Of a stretch of 5,979 nucleotides of DNA, positions 1 to 5,833 are shown piece after piece. Position numbers and translations under genes: made by a program. The notes under the pieces are model-generated. The model had not been told where the DNA came from. It ran no database searches and saw only the letters and a list, made by a program, of their open reading frames with translations. This stretch comes from Candidatus Sulfotelmatobacter sp. (lineage in GTDB: Bacteria > Acidobacteriota > Terriglobia > Terriglobales > Acidobacteriaceae): the NCBI GenBank assembly GCA_030037515.1, contig JASHRE010000382.1, positions 1 to 5,979 of the forward strand, read 5' to 3'. Numbering within the stretch: the first letter of the stretch is position 1; the number at the start of each line of letters is the position of its first letter.

Positions 1-259
1 TGGGTGGGCGATTGGCCAGCGCTTGAAGCAGATATCTCGCGAAGCGTTGGGTGTCAGTGACGGTTCCCTCTATCCGGCCCTGCACAAGCTCGAACATCGT
101 GGTTGGATTCGGGCTCGGTGGAAATCGAGTGAGAACAACCGGCGTTCGAAGTTTTATTCGCTCACGCCGCTCGGGAGGAAGCAGCTCGAAAAGGAGACGG
201 CGAACTGGAACCGCGTGTCGGCTGCCATCTCCGGGGTCGTTCAGCTGAGGCAGGCCTGA
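1..259 (+). CDS. PadR-family transcriptional regulator, 5'-truncated
   Basis: The reading frame is open from base 2, so the gene begins before the window. The visible 85 codons carry the end of the PadR winged helix: an N-terminal GWAIGQRLKQIS segment, then the characteristic GSLYPALHKLEHRGWI recognition-helix region. A wing follows (ARWKSSENNRRSKFYSLT), then the TPLGRKQLEKE helix and a short C-terminal dimerisation helix. PadR proteins are cytoplasmic dimeric DNA-binding repressors. The short C-terminus fits the small subfamily of about 110 residues, so roughly the first 25-30 residues are missing. A TTG at 23 is a possible internal start, but conserved family sequence lies upstream of it in frame, so it is not the real start. 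The TGA ends two bases before the permease ATG, which indicates an operon. In Acidobacteriota such PadR genes commonly precede ADOP permeases, and this one probably regulates its own operon. The inducing signal is unknown. Confidence 0.93.
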   Translation, partial: GWAIGQRLKQISREALGVSDGSLYPALHKLEHRGWIRARWKSSENNRRSKFYSLTPLGRKQLEKETANWNRVSAAISGVVQLRQA

Positions 260-261
260 AA

Positions 262-2937
262 ATGAATATCGAACAATGGATCTATTCCCTCCCACTGCGC
301 CTACGTTCCTTCTTCCATCCCAATCAAGTCGATCAGGAAATCCAGGAGGAGCTCCGAGAGCATCTGGAAAGACAGATCAGCGAAAACGTTGCGAAGGGAA
401 TGTCCTCGGAAGAAGCGCGCGCTGCCGCCCCGCATGCCATGGGCGGGATGACCCAGATCGAGCAGCAATGCCGCGACGCTCACGGGGGAAGCCACGTCCA
501 GGACTTTGTCCAGGATTTGCGCTACGGATTGCGGCAATTAGTTCGCAACCCAGGATTTTCAGCACTGGCGATTCTGTGCCTCACCTTAAGCATCGGTGCA
601 AACACCGCTGTGTTCAGTTGGGTTGAAGGGATTCTATTTCGTCCGTACCCTCTGGTAGAACATCAGGAACGGCTGTTCGCAGTTGCCGCAACGGTACAGG
701 GAGAGAGCAGCCCGGACGAGCTTTCTTGGCCAGACTTCCTCGATCTGCGCCGCAACTGCACACCCTGCGAAGACTCTTTTGTCAGCAGCATTACCGGCAG
801 CACGCTGAATACCGGAGACCACGCCGAAGTCACGACCGGGAGCATCGTCTCAGCCAACTATTTCGACGCCATTGGTGTTCATCCGGTTCTCGGGCGCGGC
901 TTCCAGGCCGATGAGGACGTAGGCAACGAGTCCCATCCTGTTGTGGTGATCAGTTATCAGTTTTGGCGCAGTCGGTTCAAAGGCGATCCACAAATCGTCG
1001 GTAAAACAGAGCGGTTGAATAATGTCCCGCATACGATCATTGGAGTCGCGCCGGAGGGATTCTATGGGACGTTCGTGGGCAGGGCGATACAGTTTTGGGT
1101 CCCAGCATCGATGGAGGGCAACTTCCGCAGAGGAGGTTACAAGCTCGAAGATCGCGGTGCACGCTGGGTCGAATCGTATGTGCGGCTGAAACCGGGTGTC
1201 AGCCGGGCACAGGCACAGCAACGAGTCTCTGCCATCGCTGCACGACTGCAGAATGACTTCCCCTCCGCCAACCGAGGGCGCGGCATCGCTTTGTGGGCGC
1301 TTTGGCAAACGCCGTTTAACCACGCCGGCGAACTGCTGCCCACGCTTGAGGTGATGGTTGCCGTCGTCGCGTTTGTCCTGCTCATTGCCTGCGCCAACGT
1401 CGGCAATCTGCTGCTCGTGAGATCGTTGCTTCGCCGCCACGAAATGAGCGTGCGGCTCGCGATCGGAGCCAGCCGAGGTCGTTTGTTGAGGCAGTTACTC
1501 ACCGAAGGCTTGATTCTGTCGGGGATTGGAACAGCCGGAGGATTCTTGACCGCCCTTTGCTGCAGGCACCTGCTGGTGATGTTGCTGCCGGTGCGCCAGG
1601 GAGATGCGATGTTCTTGCCGGGTGCAATCGACGGACGCGTGATGGCCATGGGCGCAGGCGTCGGCCTCGTTGTTACGCTCATCATTGGCCTTGTTCCGGC
1701 ATTACAGACGCGCCGTCTGGACTTGGCTGGCCCACTAAAAGCCGAGTCTGGAAGTGTGGTGGGTGCCAGGTCACGAGGCTGGATTCGATCGGGATTGGTC
1801 GTCTTCCAAGTGTGTTTGAGTTTCATTTTGCTGGTCGGGACAGCGTTGTTGCTTGAAAGCCTGCAGAGAATTCGAACCGCCAGCCCGGGCTTTTCAGCAA
1901 CTAACGTCGCGGAGACTGGCGTCTCGGTAGTGGCTGCCGGCTATGACGTTGCCCGAGCCAAAACATTTCAAAACGAACTCATCGACCGCCTGAATGGATT
2001 GCCCGGAATTGAGTCCGCGGCGTTTGGGGCGGTGACGCCACTCGGATACGCCAGTTTCCCGTCTTCGCCGATCGTCGTTGATGGCTATCAACCTTCCCGT
2101 GACGAACAAACTGAGGTCGAATATAACCAAGTGGGCCCTGGATATCTCGCGACTCTGGGAATCCATCTTCTGTCGGGCAGGGAATTCTCCCGAAGCGATG
2201 ATGAGAACGCACCGCTGGTGGGAATCGTGAACCGAACCATGATGACGCGCTACTGGGGCGGTCGTGATCCGATCGGCCACCAACTTCAGGTGAAGAGACG
2301 CTGGCTGCGAATCGTAGGTGTGGCTGCGGATTCAAAATATGAGAGCATGGGCGAAACCGCGAAACCTTTCTTCTATGTCCCGCTCCGGCAGGACTTTGTC
2401 CGACAACCAGATCTGTACATTCGCACTACCCAATCCCTGCCGAGCACAGCGGCGGCAGTTCTCCGCGAAGTCCACGCGTTCGATCCAAATCTTGCGCTCT
2501 ACGAAATGATTACGCTGCAGGAACAAGTAAACCGCGCCACGTCACCGCAACTCGCAGCCGTCAGCATGGTTTCGACTTTAGGCGGATTGGCGCTGCTTCT
2601 TGCTGCGGTAGGACTTTACGGAGTGATGTCCCACACCGTCGCGCAAAGCGCGCGCGAGTTGGGGTTGCGCATGGCCCTCGGCGCCGACGCGACCAGTCTG
2701 CTCCGGCTCGTGGTGTCTCGCGGTCTCCAATTGACGATGGGAGGTGTCCTTTTGGGCGCCGTCGCCGCGCTGGCTCTTACCCGACTGCTCGGACAACTTC
2801 TCTATAACGTGAGTCCGTATGATCCGGTGGTGTTCGGGCTCGCCTTAGCCACAATGGTAACCACTGCCATCTTCGCTTCGCTATTGCCGGCATGGCGGGC
2901 AAGCCGTATCGATCCGGCTCGTGTGCTGCGAATGTAG
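262..2937 (+). CDS. ADOP-type duplicated MacB/FtsX-like permease
   Basis: This is an 891-residue inner-membrane protein with the acidobacterial duplicated orphan permease layout. Residues 1-85 form a soluble, charged prefix typical of PadR-linked permeases (EIQEELREHLERQ, SSEEARAAA). A first MacB-like unit follows: TM about 98-120 with the motif LRYGLRQLVRNPGFS just before it, an extracytoplasmic domain about 125-355, then FtsX-type TMs near 362-385, 412-436 and 460-482. A second unit repeats this: TM about 509-532, soluble domain about 540-760, and TMs near 766-788, 822-842 and 855-877. The paired motifs EMSVRLAIGASRGRLLRQL (394-412) and ELGLRMALGADATSLLRL (799-816) show the internal duplication. 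It ends in PAWRASRIDPARVLRM, the usual family C-terminus. No ATPase gene adjoins it, as the name 'orphan' implies. The transported substrate or signal is unknown; MacB relatives act as mechanotransmitters for efflux. A CxxC at residues 166-169 in the first soluble domain is unusual. The ATG start, two bases after the PadR stop, suggests translational coupling. Confidence 0.95.
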   Translation: MNIEQWIYSLPLRLRSFFHPNQVDQEIQEELREHLERQISENVAKGMSSEEARAAAPHAMGGMTQIEQQCRDAHGGSHVQDFVQDLRYGLRQLVRNPGFSALAILCLTLSIGANTAVFSWVEGILFRPYPLVEHQERLFAVAATVQGESSPDELSWPDFLDLRRNCTPCEDSFVSSITGSTLNTGDHAEVTTGSIVSANYFDAIGVHPVLGRGFQADEDVGNESHPVVVISYQFWRSRFKGDPQIVGKTERLNNVPHTIIGVAPEGFYGTFVGRAIQFWVPASMEGNFRRGGYKLEDRGARWVESYVRLKPGVSRAQAQQRVSAIAARLQNDFPSANRGRGIALWALWQTPFNHAGELLPTLEVMVAVVAFVLLIACANVGNLLLVRSLLRRHEMSVRLAIGASRGRLLRQLLTEGLILSGIGTAGGFLTALCCRHLLVMLLPVRQGDAMFLPGAIDGRVMAMGAGVGLVVTLIIGLVPALQTRRLDLAGPLKAESGSVVGARSRGWIRSGLVVFQVCLSFILLVGTALLLESLQRIRTASPGFSATNVAETGVSVVAAGYDVARAKTFQNELIDRLNGLPGIESAAFGAVTPLGYASFPSSPIVVDGYQPSRDEQTEVEYNQVGPGYLATLGIHLLSGREFSRSDDENAPLVGIVNRTMMTRYWGGRDPIGHQLQVKRRWLRIVGVAADSKYESMGETAKPFFYVPLRQDFVRQPDLYIRTTQSLPSTAAAVLREVHAFDPNLALYEMITLQEQVNRATSPQLAAVSMVSTLGGLALLLAAVGLYGVMSHTVAQSARELGLRMALGADATSLLRLVVSRGLQLTMGGVLLGAVAALALTRLLGQLLYNVSPYDPVVFGLALATMVTTAIFASLLPAWRASRIDPARVLRM

Positions 2938-2958
2938 CCCGACGCTCTGACAGTACGG

Positions 2959-3053
2959 TGGCCAGGACAGGTCCTGGCCAACCACGACTACCCTGCCTTG
3001 GCAGGACTCTCCTGCCCGAAGGCGTGACCGTTGCCCCGCCCGGCTCCGCGGGG
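2959..3053. repeat. Cluster of GC-rich inverted repeats after the permease gene
   Basis: There are four inverted repeats by direct reading. TGGCCAGGAC (2959-2968) and GTCCTGGCCA (2971-2980) are perfect 10-base arms. CCTGCC (2992-2997) pairs with GGCAGG (3000-3005). GGCAGGA (3000-3006) pairs with TCCTGCC (3010-3016), so the middle arm can pair either way. CCCCGC (3034-3039) pairs with GCGGGG (3048-3053) across an 8-base loop. The cluster begins 21 bases after the permease stop codon and could slow or stop transcription, or protect the 3' end of the message. No T-run follows on either strand, so it is not a classical intrinsic terminator. A dispersed REP-like element is an alternative. Confidence 0.6.
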
Positions 3054-3190
3054 ACCCAACCTCACACACTCGGCACTCACAAGCTCTTGAATCCCGGCTG
3101 AGACCCGGAGGAAGGCGGCATTTGAAAACGCGAACCATGAGCGGACGGCCGGCCTTCCGTGTGTTCGACGAAAGTGTAGACGATTCGGAG

Positions 3191-3206
3191 CGGGCAAGAG
3201 TGCCCG
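3191..3206 (-). terminator. Possible stem-loop terminator of the peroxiredoxin gene
   Basis: CGGGCA (3191-3196) and TGCCCG (3201-3206) form a perfect 6-base stem with a 4-base loop. The stem starts 17 bases past the peroxiredoxin TAG stop codon, reading on the - strand. No U-run follows, so as an intrinsic terminator it is weak. It may only be a 3'-end stabilising hairpin, or one of the inverted repeats that crowd this intergenic region. Confidence 0.3.
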
Positions 3207-3223
3207 TGGCCCGACAAGGTCAA

Positions 3224-3910
3224 CTATTTCGGCTGCTTCGCGACTCGCATGTAGGGTTTTACCGTTCGAAACCCGGGGAACTTCTGCTGCGCTTCTTCGT
3301 TCGAAACCGCGGCTGTGAGAATCACATCCTCGCCGGGCTTCCAGTTCACCGGGGTCGCGACTTTATGCTTCGCGGTGAGCTGCATCGAGTCGATCACGCG
3401 CAGGATCTCGTCGAAGTTGCGGCCCGTGGTCATGGGATAACTGATCTGCAACTTGATTTTCTTATCCGGACCAATCACGAAAACGGTACGTACGGTCGCG
3501 TTGTCGGCGGGCGTACGACCCTCGCAGCTCTCGCCAGCTTCGGCAGGCAGCATTCCATAAAGCTTCGCGACTTTGAGTTGCGGATCGCCGATCATCGGAT
3601 AATTCACTTTCGCACCCTGCGTCTCCTCGATATCGCCCTCCCATTTCTGATGGCTGGAAACAGGATCGACGCTTAGGCCGATGATTCTGACGTTGCGTTT
3701 CTGAAATTCCGGCTGCAGCTTCGCCATGTAGCCGAGCTCGGTCGTGCACACGGGAGTGAAGTCCTTGGGATGTGAGAACAGGACGGCCCAACCGTCGCCG
3801 ATCCAGTCGTGAAAATGAATTGTGCCCTGAGTGGTCTCTGCAGTGAAATCCGGGGCGACATCGTTGATGCGTGGAATGCTGTTCGCTGCATTTACGGTGG
3901 CAGTGGCCAT
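3224..3910 (-). CDS. 1-Cys peroxiredoxin, Prx6/AhpC-TSA type
   Basis: This 228-residue cytoplasmic protein should reduce hydrogen peroxide and organic hydroperoxides through a peroxidatic cysteine. Its length is normal for the Prx6 class. The active-site motif HPKDFTPVCTTE places the peroxidatic cysteine at C55, with P48 and T52 completing the PxxxTxxC signature. R141 in ATVRTVFVIGPDKK is the conserved active-site arginine. The C-terminal part (ATPVNWKPGEDVI, then KFPGFRTVKPYMR) is the extension that distinguishes Prx6-type from typical 2-Cys enzymes. A second cysteine, C129, lies in the ESCEGRTPADN loop. It is not the usual resolving cysteine, though an intramolecular partner role cannot be excluded. 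The start is well supported: AAAGGAG (bases 3918-3924 on the - strand) lies seven bases before the ATG, the best Shine-Dalgarno sequence in the window. The gene is alone on its strand, converging with the permease and diverging from the PhzF-like gene. The physiological reductant is not visible here. Confidence 0.97.
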   Translation of the reverse strand: MATATVNAANSIPRINDVAPDFTAETTQGTIHFHDWIGDGWAVLFSHPKDFTPVCTTELGYMAKLQPEFQKRNVRIIGLSVDPVSSHQKWEGDIEETQGAKVNYPMIGDPQLKVAKLYGMLPAEAGESCEGRTPADNATVRTVFVIGPDKKIKLQISYPMTTGRNFDEILRVIDSMQLTAKHKVATPVNWKPGEDVILTAAVSNEEAQQKFPGFRTVKPYMRVAKQPK

Positions 3911-3917
3911 GAGATTT

Positions 3918-3924
3918 CTCCTTT
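3918..3924 (-). promoter_or_regulatory. Strong ribosome binding site of the peroxiredoxin gene
   Basis: On the - strand this reads AAAGGAG, with seven bases between it and the ATG at 3910. It fixes the peroxiredoxin start and implies efficient translation. The other complete genes in the window have weak or no such sites. Confidence 0.85.
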
Positions 3925-3992
3925 GTAATTAGGTTGTGGTACGCAATTGCTGCACTCACCAGCCAGAATCCTTGGGGTGGATAAAATAGCGG

Positions 3993-4043
3993 ACCCACCC
4001 GCTCACTGGGGTGGGTGGGAAGAACCGTGCGCTTCCTACCCAC
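3993..4043 (+). repeat. Two overlapping, mutually exclusive hairpins
   Basis: A central G-rich strand can pair with either flank. Upstream, ACCCACCC (3993-4000) pairs perfectly with GGGTGGGT (4009-4016) across an 8-base loop. Downstream, GTGGGTGGGAAG (4011-4022) pairs with CTTCCTACCCAC (4032-4043) over 12 positions, eleven Watson-Crick and one G-U wobble, around a 9-base loop. The wobble pairs in + strand RNA but would be an A-C mismatch in - strand RNA, which mildly favours a + transcript toward the PhzF-like gene. It could be a leader switch, a protein-binding site or part of a dispersed repeat. Confidence 0.6.
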
Positions 4044-4132
4044 ACGCCAGGCGACAGCAACAACACATGCGGCCGCTGGTGCAGGAAGAAAGCATGCCCC
4101 AAGCATAGAGGCGGGAAACCGCGAGTGTCAAA

Positions 4133-4171
4133 TGGAAGGTGCAGCTTCCAGCCCAACTCAAGCTGATTTTT
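4133..4171 (+). promoter_or_regulatory. Attenuator-like alternative hairpins with a T-run
   Basis: TGGAAG (4133-4138) pairs with CTTCCA (4145-4150). An alternative pairing uses CAGCTT (4142-4147) with AAGCTG (4160-4165), followed one base later by five Ts (4167-4171). The two stems share bases 4145-4147 and cannot coexist. This is the layout of an antiterminator plus a weak intrinsic terminator, placed 65 bases before the PhzF-like start. Each stem is only six pairs, so chance is a real possibility. No leader peptide was seen. Confidence 0.3.
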
Positions 4172-4202
4172 CTGCATCGCTGCGCCAGTTTGCCACATCA
4201 TT

Positions 4203-4227
4203 GATTTCTCGACTCGGATTTCTCGAC
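4203..4227 (+). repeat. 11-base tandem direct repeat before the PhzF-like gene
   Basis: GATTTCTCGAC occurs at 4203-4213 and again at 4217-4227, separated by TCG, so the period is 14 bases. The second copy ends eight bases before the ATG, where a ribosome binding site would normally lie. Candidate roles are a tandem operator or RNA-binding site controlling the gene; a local duplication without function is also possible. Confidence 0.6.
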
Positions 4228-4235
4228 CATCGTTT

Positions 4236-5132
4236 ATGAACACAGCAACGCGCAGGTTTTCGATGGCGCAGTGGGATGTTTTCAGCCAAACTCCGCTGGC
4301 AGGCAATTCCCTGGCGGTCTTCTTTGATGCGCGCGGATTGAACGATCAGGCAATGCAATCCATCGCACGGGAGATGAATCTTTCCGAAACGACTTTCATT
4401 TTGCCGCGTGAAGCTGAAATTGAGCGGCAGCACGGCGTACGAGTGAGAATTTTCACGGTACAGGAGGAGTTGCCCTTTGCAGGCCATCCCACGCTGGGAA
4501 CAGCATTTGCGCTGCGTGGAATAACTCACGCGAACGAAATCGCCTTGGATCTGAAGGTTGGAAAAATTCGCGTTCAATTCGAGAAGATGGGCGATGGGGA
4601 CCAACCATTCGGCGAGATGACGCAGATTGATCCAACTTTCGGCGAGCGGCACGATCGCGATAGCGTGGCGCTAGCACTGGGCATACGTGCCCAGGACTTG
4701 GATAATACGCTCCCGATCGAGACCGTTTCTACGGGAGTGCCGTTCACCATTACTCCGGTTAAGTCCCTGGCAGCGGTGCAGAACCTGAGAGTCGACATGC
4801 AGCGCGCCGGCGAATATTTCAAGAGCGCGGGCGGCTTTTCTTTTTACTTCGTGACGCGAGAAACGGTCGATCCCGCAGCCCGGCTGCACGCGCGAATGTT
4901 TTTCTACAACGGCGAAGATCCGGCCACCGGTTCAGCCGCCGGCTGTACCGCCGCCTGGATGGTGGCGCATGGCGTGGCTCAATCCGACGAGCGCGTGGCC
5001 ATCGAGCAAGGAATTGAAGTCCGGCGCCCAAGCCGGATTTTCGTTCGTGCATCCCGGCGGGATAACCGGATAGTCAACGTTCGCGTTGGCGGTTATGCGG
5101 TTGAAGTGATGCGCGGTGAATTACTACTCTAA
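4236..5132 (+). CDS. PhzF-family phenazine-biosynthesis-like isomerase/epimerase
   Basis: This is a 298-residue protein, the normal size for the PhzF / diaminopimelate-epimerase-like fold. Family signatures occur in order: QWDVFSQTPLAGNSLAVFF near the N-terminus; EMNLSETTF (46-54), whose E51 corresponds to the catalytic glutamate of PhzF; RIFTVQEELPFAGHPTLGTA (71-90) with the conserved GHP; and GEDPATGSAAGC (226-237), the second-half glycine-rich motif. Most such proteins outside phenazine operons have unknown substrates. No phenazine genes are present here, so a specific reaction cannot be assigned, though isomerisation or epimerisation is likely. The ATG at 4236 is the first start after an in-frame TGA at 4164 and keeps the usual RRF segment; ATG 4263 is an alternative. 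No Shine-Dalgarno sequence is visible at 4236. The gene stands alone, divergent from the peroxiredoxin gene, with 179 bases before the next gene. Confidence 0.93.
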   Translation: MNTATRRFSMAQWDVFSQTPLAGNSLAVFFDARGLNDQAMQSIAREMNLSETTFILPREAEIERQHGVRVRIFTVQEELPFAGHPTLGTAFALRGITHANEIALDLKVGKIRVQFEKMGDGDQPFGEMTQIDPTFGERHDRDSVALALGIRAQDLDNTLPIETVSTGVPFTITPVKSLAAVQNLRVDMQRAGEYFKSAGGFSFYFVTRETVDPAARLHARMFFYNGEDPATGSAAGCTAAWMVAHGVAQSDERVAIEQGIEVRRPSRIFVRASRRDNRIVNVRVGGYAVEVMRGELLL

Positions 5133-5220
5133 AGTGCCATCACAAGTTCACGAAAACACTGCTATGTGTCGCCTCCCAAAAAAAGCAATAGCCAGAAAGT
5201 TCCATTAGCATCGTTGCCAC

Positions 5221-5249
5221 TTTACAGCCAAGCGCCACGCCGATAGCAT
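5221..5249 (+). promoter_or_regulatory. Candidate sigma70-type promoter of the response regulator gene
   Basis: TTTACA (5221-5226) matches the -35 consensus at five of six positions. TAGCAT (5244-5249) matches the -10 consensus at four of six, and the spacer is exactly 17 bases. Transcription would start near 5256, giving a leader of about 55 bases before the ATG at 5312. No other gene could use it. This is a consensus match only. Confidence 0.35.
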
Positions 5250-5311
5250 GCGATTCGCATTTCCGTTCGCGATCCTCTGCGGGTTGGTTTAAGAACGGTT
5301 GCTGAAAGCCG

Positions 5312-5734
5312 ATGAAACCTAAGCGTACTGTGTTGTGTGTAGATGAAAACGAACAGTCTCTGTCCCATCGCAAAATTGTGTTGGAAACACGCGGATACCG
5401 CGTGGCCGCTTTCTCGCGGGGAGAAGATGCGTGGCAGCGATTTGTCGAAGGCGGAATCGATCTTGTCATTGCCGATATGTCTATCCCGGGACTCGATGGA
5501 CCAGAGTTGATCGCAAAAATCAAGGAAGCGTCTCCTTCCACTCCTGCCATTTTGATCGCCAGCAAAGTGCGCATTTTGGACCACGGCTCGCAAGCCGATG
5601 TTTTTCTGACCAAGGGCATGTACTCGCCGGCAGATTTGCTCGAACGCGTTCGGCTGCTGCTGACGAGAAAGCGCGGCCCGAAGCGGATGCAGCAGCGTCC
5701 TACCCCGGCCACTGATCGCGTGGTTGTCGCCTGA
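5312..5734 (+). CDS. Single-domain CheY-like response regulator
   Basis: This 140-residue cytoplasmic protein is essentially one receiver domain. All phosphorylation-site residues are in place: the acidic pair D11/E12 (LCVDENE), the phospho-acceptor D55 (LVIADMSIPGLDG), the switch serine S84 (ILIAS) and the lysine K101 (FLTKG). It should therefore be phosphorylated by a histidine kinase. The residue after K101 is glycine where most receivers have proline. Residues about 119-140 form a basic, proline-containing tail with no recognisable output domain, so it probably acts by protein contact, like CheY or a phosphorelay intermediate. No kinase or other output gene is in the window. The ATG lacks a clear Shine-Dalgarno sequence; a promoter candidate lies about 65 bases upstream. 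A 99-base gap separates it from the ABC ATPase gene in the same direction, so co-transcription is possible. Confidence 0.93.
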   Translation: MKPKRTVLCVDENEQSLSHRKIVLETRGYRVAAFSRGEDAWQRFVEGGIDLVIADMSIPGLDGPELIAKIKEASPSTPAILIASKVRILDHGSQADVFLTKGMYSPADLLERVRLLLTRKRGPKRMQQRPTPATDRVVVA

Positions 5735-5833
5735 GATGTTTCCTGCCGGCAATTGTTCCTGTAACGCAATGAACGCTGATCCCGCATCGGTTGCGCGCCA
5801 AGGCATCGCCTTCGTGTAAGATTTTCAATAAAC

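Larger units (their letters stand above)
2938..3223. other. Intergenic region between convergent genes, no gene seen
   Basis: These 286 bases lie between the converging permease and peroxiredoxin genes. Short open frames exist on both strands, but their translations are rich in Arg, Pro, Ser and Cys and resemble no family. They also have no good ribosome binding site. The stretch holds a series of GC-rich inverted repeats (listed separately) and the palindrome GGCCGGCC near 3148. Bidirectional transcription termination is the simplest role for this position. Confidence 0.7.
3911..4235. other. Divergent intergenic region, hairpin-rich, no gene seen
   Basis: These 325 bases separate the divergent peroxiredoxin and PhzF-like genes and must hold both promoters. 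A - strand open frame spans most of the stretch, but its translation (rich in Trp, Phe and Pro) has no family resemblance and no start signal, so I do not call it. An AT-rich patch in GC-rich surroundings (TAAAAT at 3982-3987 on +, TATTTT on -) is the best -10-like element. It has no convincing -35 partner in either direction. The rest is a chain of inverted repeats, described as separate entries. No known riboswitch consensus was recognised. Confidence 0.65.

Noticed and set aside
1137..1826. Long - strand open frame inside the permease gene (229 codons), with another at 850-1440
   Set aside because: They lie fully antisense to a clear ADOP coding sequence. Their translations are low-complexity, Arg/Ser/Pro-rich, with no family features. 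They are shadows of GC-rich coding sequence.
3122..3676. 184-codon + strand open frame
   Set aside because: Most of it is antisense to the peroxiredoxin gene, which has a strong ribosome binding site and a complete active-site signature. The + translation matches nothing recognisable.
3974..4019. Possible G-quadruplex (GGGGTGGGTGGG)
   Set aside because: Only three adjacent runs of three or more G are present. A fourth would need a loop of more than 25 bases, so the canonical motif is not met. The hairpin interpretation explains the G-run better.
4069..4076. GCGGCCGC palindrome
   Set aside because: A lone 8-base palindrome that matches a common restriction site. It has no repeat partner or placement that suggests function.
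3956..4306. 116-codon - strand open frame across the prx-phzF intergenic region
   Set aside because: It overlaps the phzF start and the hairpins, has no ribosome binding site, and shows no domain or signal-peptide logic. The open frame is better explained by the repeat-rich sequence.
5161..5192. GCTAT/ATAGC pairing as a terminator after the PhzF-like gene
   Set aside because: It has only five pairs and a loop of over 20 bases. The nearby A-run is on the wrong side for a + strand intrinsic terminator.
5800..5812. AAGGC-ATC-GCCTT inverted repeat before the ABC ATPase gene
   Set aside because: Five-base arms with a 3-base loop are expected by chance, and there is no well-formed promoter around it to support an operator call.
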